From Bacteroidota bacterium (GTDB lineage Bacteria > Bacteroidota > Bacteroidia > JAHEXY01): a stretch of 64,000 bases of DNA. Shown here piece by piece: positions 1 to 10,573 of the stretch. Positions within the stretch are counted from its first letter, which is position 1. Every line of letters begins with the position of its first letter. Below the pieces are notes generated by a model. The model saw only the letters and a program-made list of their open reading frames with translations, was not told the DNA's origin and searched no databases. A program made the position numbers and the translations under genes. Location of the stretch: positions 1 to 64,000 of the forward strand of contig JAHEXY010000014.1 of NCBI GenBank assembly GCA_023251875.1, written 5' to 3'.

Positions 1-351
1 TGCTTTTTGCTTGATTGACTCGTAGTCAAATTTCTTTTCGGTTGATTCCATTTTACTGTGTGTTTAAGGTTTATTAATTTAATAAATTTTCCTTTTGACA
101 CAGTTTACTTTACACTCTCAATAAAATGTTAATATTTAATTTTGGCTTTATCTTAAATTAACAATTTATTAACATGCTTATGTGTAGCGACATTAAATTT
201 AATTATACTTATGTATGTAGAATTTTTTCTATTAAAAGTATATTTCAGATTTTAATGATGAATATTTTCTATTAAAATGGCAATTTGGTTGAAATTTTTC
301 TAATTACAGAATGTCATTTTCGAAATGCATATATCGCAAGGTATTGATGTT

Positions 352-1899
352 TTATATTTTTGCTACCGGCTTTCCTTTCATACTTGCATTTACTAAATAA
401 GCAATAAATTTTGAAAAATCTTCTATATTCATTTCAACACTTGCTTTTTCCAATGACTTCATATATATGTCTCTTTCTTCAACCGGTATCACCGTCCATG
501 GATAGCCTCCTGAAGCTAACATCACATTCATCAAAAAGCGACCCATACGGCCATTTCCATCTAAATAAGGATGAATAAATACAAAAATAAAATGCCCTAA
601 TACTGCCTTAACAAAAGGTTCAGTTTCTTCCTGCAGTAATTCAAATAACACAGGCATGGTATCACGAACAGCATCTACATTAAGCGGTACATGTTTGGAT
701 CGACTGATATATACCGGTTCATTTCGATAACCTGCGAGATCAGATGTTTTTATAATACCAGCTGTTACGCTAGGGCCAAACAGTTCCAAATACCAATCTC
801 CATGATCAGCATCAATAACTTTTCCCGGATTTTTTCCATTCAGGATTTTTTTAATACTTTTTCTTACAACTTGAGTTGCTTGCCAATATCCTCTTGCGGC
901 CATTGCATCTCTTTGTTTTTTATCTTCTTCATTTCCTTTTGCGTTCCATGATCCGCTTCTTACGCGTTCTATTAATTCAGGAGTAACCCTATACTTTTCA
1001 ATGGACAAAGAATGGTAAGCATCGGTAACATACATAGCTTCTACAGCCTTCATATATTTTTCATGATCCTTTGGTAATCCGGGAGCTTTCGGAGAATATT
1101 TAATTACGACTTCTCTCATTTCATGCCACATAAGTTTTATGCGGTTTACATAGGGTGATCGCTGTCTTGAAGATAATAGGATTGGTGTTGGGTTTTCAAA
1201 AGGATCAGTTTCACGGATGTCATATCCGGCAGAAGTCATCCCTTTTAGAATTTCATTTGCAATTCTTTCTTGTTTGATATTGCGAAAAGCACCTACTAAT
1301 CGTCCTGCAATTCTGCTATGGCCACCATCCAATAATGGCCGAAGTATTTCAGATGAATTTTTTATCAATGCAAGGGCTGCTCTTACATCTGTTGAATTTC
1401 TCGTAAACATTGCAGTTGAGCAATGAATAAGTGAAGACGTCAGCGACAGCATACGTATGTTATCCACAATTACAATTTCTGCTGCGGATGGTAATTGCGA
1501 AATCATACTGAACAAAGATGTACCATAAGGCAAGGGAGTATTAGAGTTAGACCCCTTTGGGGACTTTACAATAAGTTGAGTTGGTACCGAATGATTACCT
1601 GCATGAAATTGTAAAGATTGATCAGCTGAGATCCAATAAGAATCACCCAATCGCTCAACTAAATATCTTGAACAAAAATGCCAATAGGACGCATACCAGG
1701 AAGTACTATCTCCATCCTGTTCATCAGCGCTTGCCAGTATGTACCAACCTTTAACTACTTCTTTGAGGAAGCCTGCTTTTAAAAGACGCCCACGATGTAC
1801 CCGGCTTAACTCTGATGTTTTAATAGCAGTCATATCCCGGTCTTGTAATTGCTTAAGTAGCTCTAGAGATTCTGCTAGTTTTTCGTTAGGCTTTGCCAT
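352..1899 (-). CDS. Fic/DOC family protein with N-terminal AbiEi-like winged-helix region
   Basis: HPYLDGNGRMGRFLMNVML matches the Fic motif HPFxDGNGRxxR; N-terminal SRVHRGRLLKAGFLKEVVKGWYIL resembles an AbiEi-type wHTH. Likely start at MAKPNEK (1899); longest ORF runs to 1944. Confidence 0.88.
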   Translation of the reverse strand: MAKPNEKLAESLELLKQLQDRDMTAIKTSELSRVHRGRLLKAGFLKEVVKGWYILASADEQDGDSTSWYASYWHFCSRYLVERLGDSYWISADQSLQFHAGNHSVPTQLIVKSPKGSNSNTPLPYGTSLFSMISQLPSAAEIVIVDNIRMLSLTSSLIHCSTAMFTRNSTDVRAALALIKNSSEILRPLLDGGHSRIAGRLVGAFRNIKQERIANEILKGMTSAGYDIRETDPFENPTPILLSSRQRSPYVNRIKLMWHEMREVVIKYSPKAPGLPKDHEKYMKAVEAMYVTDAYHSLSIEKYRVTPELIERVRSGSWNAKGNEEDKKQRDAMAARGYWQATQVVRKSIKKILNGKNPGKVIDADHGDWYLELFGPSVTAGIIKTSDLAGYRNEPVYISRSKHVPLNVDAVRDTMPVLFELLQEETEPFVKAVLGHFIFVFIHPYLDGNGRMGRFLMNVMLASGGYPWTVIPVEERDIYMKSLEKASVEMNIEDFSKFIAYLVNASMKGKPVAKI

Positions 1900-1938
1900 A
1901 TTATTAATGAATTCTGTGTTAATTAATAATTTATTTCC

Positions 1939-2010
1939 GTGCAATTATTAGGTTTACGTGTTGTGCAATAATTAGGTTTGCGTGCTGTGCAATAATTAGG
2001 TTTCCGTGCA
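1939..2010. repeat. Three tandem 24-bp repeats GTGCAATWATTAGGTTTNCGTGYT upstream of the fic gene
   Basis: Units 1939-1962, 1963-1986, 1987-2010 read directly; nearly identical. Confidence 0.9.
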
Positions 2011-2016
2011 AATATA

Positions 2017-2505
2017 CTATAAATCAGGAACTTTACCTACTAGACACCAAAGAAGTATTATGAGAGTTAAACTCCAACCAAAACCAACCCATGAAGCATC
2101 TTGTTCAGGAGAAGCACCACTTTGATAATTAAGTGACATATTGTATCCACTACCATGAGGCCCAGGTATGGATAAAACAGGTAGATTATAAGAAAAATCT
2201 CCTGTAAATTCATTTACCATCGAACTAGCTTGGTAGGGTTCAAATGCTGTAAAATCAGGTGAAGATGGTCCAGAAGTTAAAGCAAATATTTGCTGCACAA
2301 TTAGTGCCTGTATAAGTATAATAAAAGCTAAAGAAACTGAGATGGTTTTCTTAGCTCTCGACTTTATATACTTCCCTACCTCCTCTTTTGTAGAGGTGAA
2401 TGTTTTGAAATTTTTTGTAGTGGTCAATAGGTTTTTCATATGTATATAATTTGTTTTTAAAATGTCATATGGAATACGCCATGTTATATTCATTCGTGTT
2501 TGCAC
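2017..2505 (-). pseudogene. Truncated N-terminus of a large RHS/YD-repeat-type secreted protein
   Basis: NEFTGDFSYNLPVLSIPGPHGSGYNMSLNYQSGASPEQDASWVGFGWSL is typical of the N-terminus of very large Bacteroidota RHS proteins; the ORF ends after 162 aa with unrelated residues. Confidence 0.65.
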
Positions 2506-2626
2506 ACGTTTAGTGCATAGCTATTTCATGGTTCAATTATTTTATTTTGTTCTTGTTACGTTTTTTTTAAAAAAAGTTTCATTATTTTCAATTATTTGAA
2601 TTATTTGTTTCATTTGTGATGATATT

Positions 2627-3034
2627 CTATTTTTTTGTTACATAAGCTATTCCTGTTTCTAAATCGAGTAAAAGCAAAGGGTAATAAGAGATAGTTTTGC
2701 TTTTGTCTTCTATAAAATAACTTAGTTCCTTTAATTTTTTTTCTTCCGGTGTTTTAGAGTTTTGCATTTCATTTATTAATTCAGAAAATTGTTGCAAATG
2801 TCTATATACAGTACTGTGATTTATTTTTAATGTTGTAGCTATATTTCTATAGCTCATGCCTTCGAGGCTAAGATGCAAGGCCTGCCTGTTTTGAATGACT
2901 TGATAATCTTTTTTATCTAAATAATTTTCTGAAAATTGTTTTTCGCAGGTGCGACATAAAAAACGTTGTTTGTTTCTATAGCTTCCATTTTTAACAACAT
3001 TTTGAGATTGGCAGTTGGGGCAAATTAGGTTCAT
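2627..3034 (-). CDS. IS1-like (InsA-type) zinc-ribbon/HTH protein, truncated before the catalytic domain
   Basis: CPNCQSQNVVKNGSYRNKQRFLCRTCEKQF zinc ribbon plus HTH (MSYRNIATTLKINHSTVYRHL); only a short InsB-like start follows. Confidence 0.6.
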   Translation of the reverse strand: MNLICPNCQSQNVVKNGSYRNKQRFLCRTCEKQFSENYLDKKDYQVIQNRQALHLSLEGMSYRNIATTLKINHSTVYRHLQQFSELINEMQNSKTPEEKKLKELSYFIEDKSKTISYYPLLLLDLETGIAYVTKK

Positions 3035-3062
3035 GGTGTTTGATTGTTAATTTAGTATTAAG

Positions 3063-3142
3063 GGCTTTCTAAAAATTGTATTTTTTATTTACTCTCCCTG
3101 CCCTCTCTAAGAGAGGGACGCAAAGCTAATTTTTAGAAAGCC
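3063..3142. repeat. Nested inverted repeat (15-bp outer arms, CCCTCTC/GAGAGGG inner hairpin)
   Basis: ggctttctaaaaatt (3063-3077) / aatttttagaaagcc (3128-3142). Confidence 0.75.
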
Positions 3143-3394
3143 TTTTACTTTGTTAAATTACTTCTATTCGTTTATTTAAATTGCCTCTTATTTTTAATGA
3201 ATATTAATGGATGGATCTAAAAAACAACAAAGAAGTTTCGTATTAAACTACTGATAATTAGGATAGTATTAAATATTTTAAAATGATAGTATTAATGAAA
3301 CACTTTTTTATCTTTATTTTTTATTACCTATTAATTCATGTAACTTATTTATACATTCAAGCGTAAAACCTTAATTAATTATAACCCTGAAAAG

Positions 3395-5806
3395 ATGAAG
3401 TCATTTTTACCTGTTTTATTCATTACCCTTTTATTTTCTACAAATAATGTGTTAAACGCACAATCGGTTTGTGCAGATTCGCTTTATGGATCGCATAAAA
3501 ATATTGGGCTTTATGGAGGATATATTACTGATTTAACATACTCCTATCAAAACAAAAGATTATTTGCTACGGTTGAATCTCCTGCATCGTTATTTTATTC
3601 GGATGATACAGCTAATACTTGGAAACCGGCATACGTATACGATTCATTAAAATATGAATGTGGAGATAGAGGATGGGGAGGCGGTGCTTATAAAGTAATT
3701 GCCAATAGCCATAATTGGGTTGCAAGCATGAATAAAAATGTATCAACATCTTCATGTGTAGTAAGTTTTAATGGAGGTGATTCTGCAACTTGGCAAACTG
3801 CAGTTGATCCTTATCTATTAAATCAGCAAGGCTTAACGAAGGGTGGCGTTGTAAATGATATTGCTATTTCTGATTCTTTTTTATATGTGGGAGTTGGTTC
3901 GTATTTGATTAAAATTGATCAATCTGGATATGATCCTTTAACGGATGTTACAGATGTTGGGTTTAAGATTGTAAATGCTAATAGCAATTCAAAAATTATT
4001 GGTATTGCTGCAACAAATAATACAAGCGGATTTCCTATTTGTGTTATTGTTGATACTACCGGTTTTGGATCAACCGAAGGGCTTTTATATAAATACAATG
4101 GAAGTACCTTCTCTGCTATAACTTTACCTATTGCTTTAAATTTTGTACAAAAAGTTTTTACAATTTTTAATCAAACCACAGGCGATACATTATTTATTAC
4201 CGGTAAAGACAATTCAAATACTTCAAAAATGTATCGCACTTTTGACGGGGGATTAAATTGGATAGATATTTCAAATACAAACGATTCTTTGTTAGATGTA
4301 GATTATAGCCCATTGTGGTTAAACTATGCTCAATCCGGAACAATACTTTTTGCACAAGAAAATCAATTCTCCCCTAATTTGGGAACAACATGGCTTCAAT
4401 ACAATGATGGCAGTTCACATTATGGATGTGTACATCCGGTTGATACCAATACATGGATATCTAATTCACCATTGGGGGTAGTTAAAAGTAATAAAGGCCC
4501 AATGAATATATTTAATGTAGCAAGCAATATTAATCTCGAAGCAATTGACATTAATCATATAGCAAAAACATTATCTCATGCCACTACTTATGCAGCTACA
4601 CAATCAGGCTTGGCCTATACTTCAGCATATAATAATTCTATTATTGACCCTTATCAAAGATGGAGAGTGCCTTATGGTAAATTTCCTATTTCGCCAATAG
4701 AAAAACGAACCATGACTTCAGTAGCTATTGATGCTTCAGATTCTTTGCATGTTGTTACAACCTCAGAACATGAAATATTTTATTCGTTTTTTGGCCCGGA
4801 TAGTTTTAAACTTGCCCAATTTAATTTCTCATTTAATACAGCAGAATTTTTTACCGATATTGCCTTTGTAACACCGAGTATTGTATTAGCTGTAACAAAA
4901 AAGCGATCTGATAATGCTAATCAAAATTGTAATGTTTATAAATCAACAGATGCCGGAGCAACATGGAATATTGAATCAGTACCTGATTTTGAAAATGGAA
5001 ACACCATTGCAGTTAATTACGATAATAATGATACAGCCATATATATTGGAACAGGCTCAATTGAACTATTTAGTGATACGGGATATTTATGGAAATCTAC
5101 CGATTTAGGTGCAAATTGGAATAAATTTATTGGTCCTACACAAAGTGTTAGTCCTTTTAACAAAGGATTAGCCATACAAGATATTGTTATTGACCCCAGA
5201 GGCAATGATACTATATACATGGTTACCGAAGATTTAAATGATATTGTAAAATCTTATGATGGAGGAAATACTTATATCTATAAAAACGTAAGTTCAGGTA
5301 ATGGTGTAAGTGGAAGTGTAGCCATAAATAAAATTTATCCTGATTCTGTTTATTTTGGGTTGGGAAATAAATTGATTGTATACAATAACCCTTTAGATTC
5401 AGCACGAATATTATATTGGGGCATACCAGGAGAAACTTTAAATGATTTAAGCATTGGATCGGTATTGGTTGGTAGTACTACCGGGTTTTATGTAATTAAT
5501 TTAGATCCTGTTATTGATATGACAGGTATAAATGAAAATAAAACTGATGAAAATAAAAATATCATAGGATATCCCAATCCATCATCAGGCGAAATTATAT
5601 TTTGTATAAATAATGTTGAAAATAATAATGCCACATTATATATCAATGATATATTTGGTAATGAACTAAGCAAATCAGAAGTTAAAATTGTAGAAGGGAA
5701 ATTAATATGTGATCTAAATTCACTTCATTTATCAAACGGCACTTATTTAGTAAGTATTAAGCAAAATAAAAATATTTATAGATTTAAAATGATGGTTATA
5801 AAATAA
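3395..5806 (+). CDS. Secreted BNR/sortilin-like repeat protein with T9SS type A C-terminal domain
   Basis: Signal peptide; repeated STDAGATWN/SYDGGNTY motifs; C-terminal IGYPNPSSGEIIF...GTYLVSIKQNKNIYRFKMMVIK. Confidence 0.85.
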   Translation: MKSFLPVLFITLLFSTNNVLNAQSVCADSLYGSHKNIGLYGGYITDLTYSYQNKRLFATVESPASLFYSDDTANTWKPAYVYDSLKYECGDRGWGGGAYKVIANSHNWVASMNKNVSTSSCVVSFNGGDSATWQTAVDPYLLNQQGLTKGGVVNDIAISDSFLYVGVGSYLIKIDQSGYDPLTDVTDVGFKIVNANSNSKIIGIAATNNTSGFPICVIVDTTGFGSTEGLLYKYNGSTFSAITLPIALNFVQKVFTIFNQTTGDTLFITGKDNSNTSKMYRTFDGGLNWIDISNTNDSLLDVDYSPLWLNYAQSGTILFAQENQFSPNLGTTWLQYNDGSSHYGCVHPVDTNTWISNSPLGVVKSNKGPMNIFNVASNINLEAIDINHIAKTLSHATTYAATQSGLAYTSAYNNSIIDPYQRWRVPYGKFPISPIEKRTMTSVAIDASDSLHVVTTSEHEIFYSFFGPDSFKLAQFNFSFNTAEFFTDIAFVTPSIVLAVTKKRSDNANQNCNVYKSTDAGATWNIESVPDFENGNTIAVNYDNNDTAIYIGTGSIELFSDTGYLWKSTDLGANWNKFIGPTQSVSPFNKGLAIQDIVIDPRGNDTIYMVTEDLNDIVKSYDGGNTYIYKNVSSGNGVSGSVAINKIYPDSVYFGLGNKLIVYNNPLDSARILYWGIPGETLNDLSIGSVLVGSTTGFYVINLDPVIDMTGINENKTDENKNIIGYPNPSSGEIIFCINNVENNNATLYINDIFGNELSKSEVKIVEGKLICDLNSLHLSNGTYLVSIKQNKNIYRFKMMVIK

Positions 5807-5885
5807 GACCTCGTTCTTCCCCTCTCACTTGAGAGAGGGAAGTTTGTAATATTTTAAATAGAGGTTGAACTAAATACACATACGT

Positions 5886-8800
5886 ATGTTGAAATTATTT
5901 ACTGTTCTATTCTCAATAAGTTTATTTTTTTTCTTGCCAAAAATGTATGCGCAATTTCCGGCTATTTCAATGGAATTAACTGAATTTGCTGCTAATAATA
6001 GTTTTGCTTTGGATGTGCCTATATATATAAAGCTTACTGCAATTGGCATTGACAATTCAATAGATACGAACTATAACCAAACTGTAACTGCAAGCATTTA
6101 TTCAGGGCCTGGAAATTTAAAGGGTACAAGCAGTGTTAGTTTTACAAAAGGCTATGCGTATTTTACTAACCTAAAATTAAATGTTGCAGGTTGGTATAAG
6201 CTTGTATTTTCTTCAGGTACATTAAATCCATTTGTTTCCGATTCATTTTATGTATACAACAAAATTAATTTAGGTGGGCCATCAGCAGTAATGGATATGA
6301 TTTTTGGTGGTAGTGGAGAACAAACTAAAGCAAGCCTATTTTATTTATATGCATTAGCTTTAAACAGCAACTATGAAATTGATACTACCTATCAATCTTC
6401 AATTACTTTAAGTGTATCAAATTCTTCTACTTTATTAAAGGGTAACACATCAACAAATTTTATAAATGGAGTTGCTTTGTTTTATGATTTGTCAATTACA
6501 GATATTGGCAAGTTTGACATTATAGGCACAAGCGGATCTCTATCAAATAATCCCTATGCCATTACAATAATTGATACCGCTATTGCACAAACTAATTGTA
6601 AAATAGCAACTGCAGGAGATAGAAAAAATTTAGGAATATATGCCGCTAGCGTAAATGACCTTTCATTTTCTAAGAAAACGAATAGAATTTTTGCTTCTGT
6701 GGTAGCTCCTGCATCCTTATTTTATTCTGATGATAGTTGCCATACTTGGCACACTCCATTTCCTATTGATTCTTTGGAATACAATTGTGGGGAAAGAGGT
6801 TGGGGCGGTAGTGGAATAAAGTTGTTAACTAATTCTATTGGTTGGATTGCCCTTCAAACCCATGCAGATGAAGGGTTATTAAATTCATCTGCTATTAGTT
6901 TTAGCAATGGAGATTCAGGCACATGGAAAACAGCAATGGATTCTTATTTATTAAGTCAGTATGGTTATACAGATTCACTTGTAAATGGTATTGGCTTGTC
7001 TGACTATTATATGTTTTCCTTAATGGGTCCTTATATTACAAGAATTAGTAATGCAACATTTAATCCCATAACAGATATTATTGATGTTAGAAATTATATT
7101 TCCGGGATCAATATAAATTCCAGGGTTTATAGCATCGCTATCGCAAATAACTCAAATGGATATCCCTATTATGTGGCTATTGATACCTTGGGAACCAATC
7201 CTGATTTATGTCAATTGTATCGTTATGATGGAACAAATTTTTCGAAGATTAATTTACCGTCTACAATTGATGGAATAAAAAATGTATTTACCCATATTGG
7301 ACAAAGTATAGGAGATACTATTTTTATAAGTGGAACAAAAACATTAAATGATACTGCTTTCTTATTTAGATCTTATGATTCAGGAACTAGTTGGACTGAA
7401 ATTGATAAAGGCGAATATTTAAGTAAGGTTGATTATTCTGATGCATGGAAAACGATAATGCCACAAAGCAATGGATTGGTTTTATATTCTGGAACAAAAG
7501 CCGTTCATATATCAAAAGATCTCGGTAATTTTTGGAGCCCTAGTTTAAATCCCTATTCAACATTAAATAATTTTGATACCCTATTTGTAATAGCCCAAGA
7601 TACCAATGGAGGAATTTTGCAAAGCGTTAATGGTACAAATGGTAACTTTGTTAATAATGGTAATACAGGATTGGAAGCCGTACAAGTTATACAAATTGCT
7701 CGTAATGCCAGTAAAACTATTTTTTATGTAGCTACTTCTGCCGGATTAGCCTATACAACAGCCTATCTTAATAATTCAATTGAGCCTTACCAAAAATGGA
7801 TTCCTCCGTATGGCATTTTTGTTGTTCCAATAAGTACAGGAGGCTCAAAATTGATGACTTCTTGTGTTGCAATAGATCCATTAGATTCATCACATGTTAT
7901 TGTAGGTGGCCGATTAGATAGTGTTCAAGCTTTAAATAATGGAGGTATTGCAACAACTACAATGGGCCCTAATGGTTTTTATAATACAAATGCATTTTCC
8001 TCTTATCCCTTAGAGCCAATTGTGAAAGATGTGGCTTTTGTAAATTCATCTATTGCACTCGCAGTAAGTGCTGGTATAACCGATTCGCAAGCCGGTTTAG
8101 GTAATATTTGGAGATCAATGGATGGAGGAGTCACTTGGAGCATTGTTTCCCCAAGTGGATTTACAAGTGGCAGATGCATTGCAGTTGGTTATGCCAATAA
8201 TGATACTGTAATTTATGTGGGAACAGGATTAAGTACTTTAGATAAAGGTAAGCTATGGAAATCGAACGATCTTGGTATAACATGGACGCAAGTAAATACA
8301 GGGCCAACATCACAAAGCGGAAGTTTATTAGCTGAAATTCCTATTAATGATATTGCCATTGATCCTAGAAGTAATGATACATTATATTTAGCTGCAGGGC
8401 AAAATTTAGATTACGCATGGGTTCGTTCTACAAATGGCGGAACATCCTATCAATATATTAATGTTGGCGGAGAAGGAGCCTATACTTCTGTTATGGTTAA
8501 TCATAATAATGCTGATTCAGTTTATGCAGCAATACGTAGAGAAATATTTATTTATGATGCGATCAATAATGACACTGCTCTTTTATTTAGAGGTCTTCCC
8601 GGAGAATTAATCCCCACACTTTTAAGCGGATCTATTTTGGTAGGATCAACAACCGGATTTTATGTAATTAATTTAGATCCCGTAATTGATATAACAACAG
8701 ATATAAATGAAAACAAAATAACTGAGAATAGAAGCATCATAGGATATCCAAATCCTTCGTCAGGAGAAATAATTTTTCAGTTAAACAATTCTGAAATAAA

Positions 8801-8984
8801 TAATAATGCTATATTATGTATTTATAATATGTATGGTGAAGGATTAAGCCAAACAGAAGTGAAACTGACAGATGGGAAGTTAGCGTATAATGTAAATCAG
8901 TTGCATTTATCAAATGGCACTTACTTGGTGAGCCTTATGCAAAATAAAAATAGTTATAGATTTAAAATGACAATTATAAAATAA
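5886..8984 (+). CDS. Secreted BNR/sortilin-like repeat protein with T9SS type A C-terminal domain (paralog of preceding gene)
   Basis: Signal peptide; SNDLGITW, SMDGGVTW motifs; C-terminus nearly identical to preceding ORF. Confidence 0.85.
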   Translation: MLKLFTVLFSISLFFFLPKMYAQFPAISMELTEFAANNSFALDVPIYIKLTAIGIDNSIDTNYNQTVTASIYSGPGNLKGTSSVSFTKGYAYFTNLKLNVAGWYKLVFSSGTLNPFVSDSFYVYNKINLGGPSAVMDMIFGGSGEQTKASLFYLYALALNSNYEIDTTYQSSITLSVSNSSTLLKGNTSTNFINGVALFYDLSITDIGKFDIIGTSGSLSNNPYAITIIDTAIAQTNCKIATAGDRKNLGIYAASVNDLSFSKKTNRIFASVVAPASLFYSDDSCHTWHTPFPIDSLEYNCGERGWGGSGIKLLTNSIGWIALQTHADEGLLNSSAISFSNGDSGTWKTAMDSYLLSQYGYTDSLVNGIGLSDYYMFSLMGPYITRISNATFNPITDIIDVRNYISGININSRVYSIAIANNSNGYPYYVAIDTLGTNPDLCQLYRYDGTNFSKINLPSTIDGIKNVFTHIGQSIGDTIFISGTKTLNDTAFLFRSYDSGTSWTEIDKGEYLSKVDYSDAWKTIMPQSNGLVLYSGTKAVHISKDLGNFWSPSLNPYSTLNNFDTLFVIAQDTNGGILQSVNGTNGNFVNNGNTGLEAVQVIQIARNASKTIFYVATSAGLAYTTAYLNNSIEPYQKWIPPYGIFVVPISTGGSKLMTSCVAIDPLDSSHVIVGGRLDSVQALNNGGIATTTMGPNGFYNTNAFSSYPLEPIVKDVAFVNSSIALAVSAGITDSQAGLGNIWRSMDGGVTWSIVSPSGFTSGRCIAVGYANNDTVIYVGTGLSTLDKGKLWKSNDLGITWTQVNTGPTSQSGSLLAEIPINDIAIDPRSNDTLYLAAGQNLDYAWVRSTNGGTSYQYINVGGEGAYTSVMVNHNNADSVYAAIRREIFIYDAINNDTALLFRGLPGELIPTLLSGSILVGSTTGFYVINLDPVIDITTDINENKITENRSIIGYPNPSSGEIIFQLNNSEINNNAILCIYNMYGEGLSQTEVKLTDGKLAYNVNQLHLSNGTYLVSLMQNKNSYRFKMTIIK

Positions 8985-9040
8985 ATCCAAACACACCCTC
9001 TTCTTTTTAAGGAGGGGGATGGGGTGAGGTAATAAAATAT

Positions 9041-10573
9041 ATGGCTACAGATAGTTTACATAGTTTAATACATATTTTAAGTATTGAAGAAAAAAAGAAA
9101 ATTAAAAAACTTTTAAAAACGGATACTAAAACAGAAGAGCTAGGGCATAATTTAAATTTTTTTTTAGCTTTTGAAGAATGCCTTGAATTTAATAAAGAAG
9201 ATATTCAAAAAAGATTAAAACTTACCAATAATGATAATCTCTTTAGTGTAGTTAAATATAATTTATATCAAAAAATTTTAGATATTTTATGGGAAACTTC
9301 AACTAAAAATGAAATTAAAGATCAAGTAAATCAACTAATCGAAAAATCTGAAATATTATTTAATAAATGCTTGTTTAATGAAAGTTATAAACTATGCCTT
9401 GATGCAAAAGAACTAGCAAAAGAATATGAATTGGTTGGAGCTTTATACAATATCATTAATCATGAATTACGATTATTATCAAAACTAGGGGGGCAGGATT
9501 TTTATACTAAGGTTGAAGAAGTGCTTAATGAACAGGAAAGAGAAATAGAAAAATCTAGAAATATAGTTCAATATAATAAGCTATATTATAAATTAGTATA
9601 TGCTATATCGGGTAATAAATGTAGCAAACAAGAATCAACTGAAATTATTAATAAGTTAGTTCAAGAACCCTTATTAAATGATTACGACAAGGCCTTATAC
9701 TTTAACAGTAAAAGGCTGTTTATTAATATTAATGTTCTTCTCACTGATATTTCAGGCAATAATAAAAATCGTATTGAATTGTTAAAAAAAGAAATTGAAT
9801 TATGGGAAAGTCATCCTAAGTTTAAGGAGCTTCATCAGTTTATTTTTTACTTACAGCTCTATAATTTACTTGATTTATGTATTGACGAAAATGAGTTTGA
9901 TAATTTTAATTCTTTATTTGAAAAATTTAAAATTAAACCCACAGAATCGAGGTACAATCAAGATTCTGTTTTATTATTTTCTGAAATTTTAAAAGCAAAA
10001 ATTGCAACAAAAGAGGGAGATACAAAAACAGGTTTAACAATTTGCAAAAAGCTATTGAATATGGATGTTATCAATAGCAATTCTATTGTACATAATCATT
10101 TTAAATTAATACTTAATTATTATTGTGCCTATGCTTATTTTTTAAATAACGATTTCAAAAATGTTAACGTTTATATAAATGAGATAATCAATAATAAATG
10201 GCAAGCCGGAAAAGAGTTGATTAATTTTGTTAGATTATTTTCTGAAATAGTTTTATTAGAATCTAAAAAACAAGCACTAATGCTTCATTCGCTTGAGTCG
10301 ACAAAAAAATATTTTGAACGACATAATTTGCTAAATAATTTTGAGAGGATTCTTTTAAAACAGCTTAAAGAAATTATAAATGCTGATTCTTTAAAAGAAA
10401 TAAAAGAGTTATTCTTAAAGTTTAAAGAACAATTAACAGGTTCATATACTCCTGCTCAATTAATAAAATCAACCAATGTATTTGATATTGTAGCATGGGC
10501 AGATTCTAAAATTGAAGGAAAACCCATGGTTGAAATATTAAAAGATAAAGCAAATAATAAAATTATTTTATAA
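9041..10573 (+). CDS. Hypothetical protein, helical/TPR-like
   Basis: 510-aa ORF, Lys/Glu/Leu-rich helical pattern, downstream of two BNR-T9SS genes. Confidence 0.75.
   Translation: MATDSLHSLIHILSIEEKKKIKKLLKTDTKTEELGHNLNFFLAFEECLEFNKEDIQKRLKLTNNDNLFSVVKYNLYQKILDILWETSTKNEIKDQVNQLIEKSEILFNKCLFNESYKLCLDAKELAKEYELVGALYNIINHELRLLSKLGGQDFYTKVEEVLNEQEREIEKSRNIVQYNKLYYKLVYAISGNKCSKQESTEIINKLVQEPLLNDYDKALYFNSKRLFININVLLTDISGNNKNRIELLKKEIELWESHPKFKELHQFIFYLQLYNLLDLCIDENEFDNFNSLFEKFKIKPTESRYNQDSVLLFSEILKAKIATKEGDTKTGLTICKKLLNMDVINSNSIVHNHFKLILNYYCAYAYFLNNDFKNVNVYINEIINNKWQAGKELINFVRLFSEIVLLESKKQALMLHSLESTKKYFERHNLLNNFERILLKQLKEIINADSLKEIKELFLKFKEQLTGSYTPAQLIKSTNVFDIVAWADSKIEGKPMVEILKDKANNKIIL

Noticed and set aside
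1939-2010. CRISPR-like repeats
   Set aside because: Units are directly abutting 24-mers with no spacers and no cas genes nearby. The 12-bp array at 63724 is a coding microsatellite. No CRISPR array seen.
2627-3034. Complete IS1 insertion sequence
   Set aside because: No catalytic DDE half and no matched terminal inverted repeats bracketing the ORF; the 15-bp inverted repeat at 3063-3142 lies entirely on one side.
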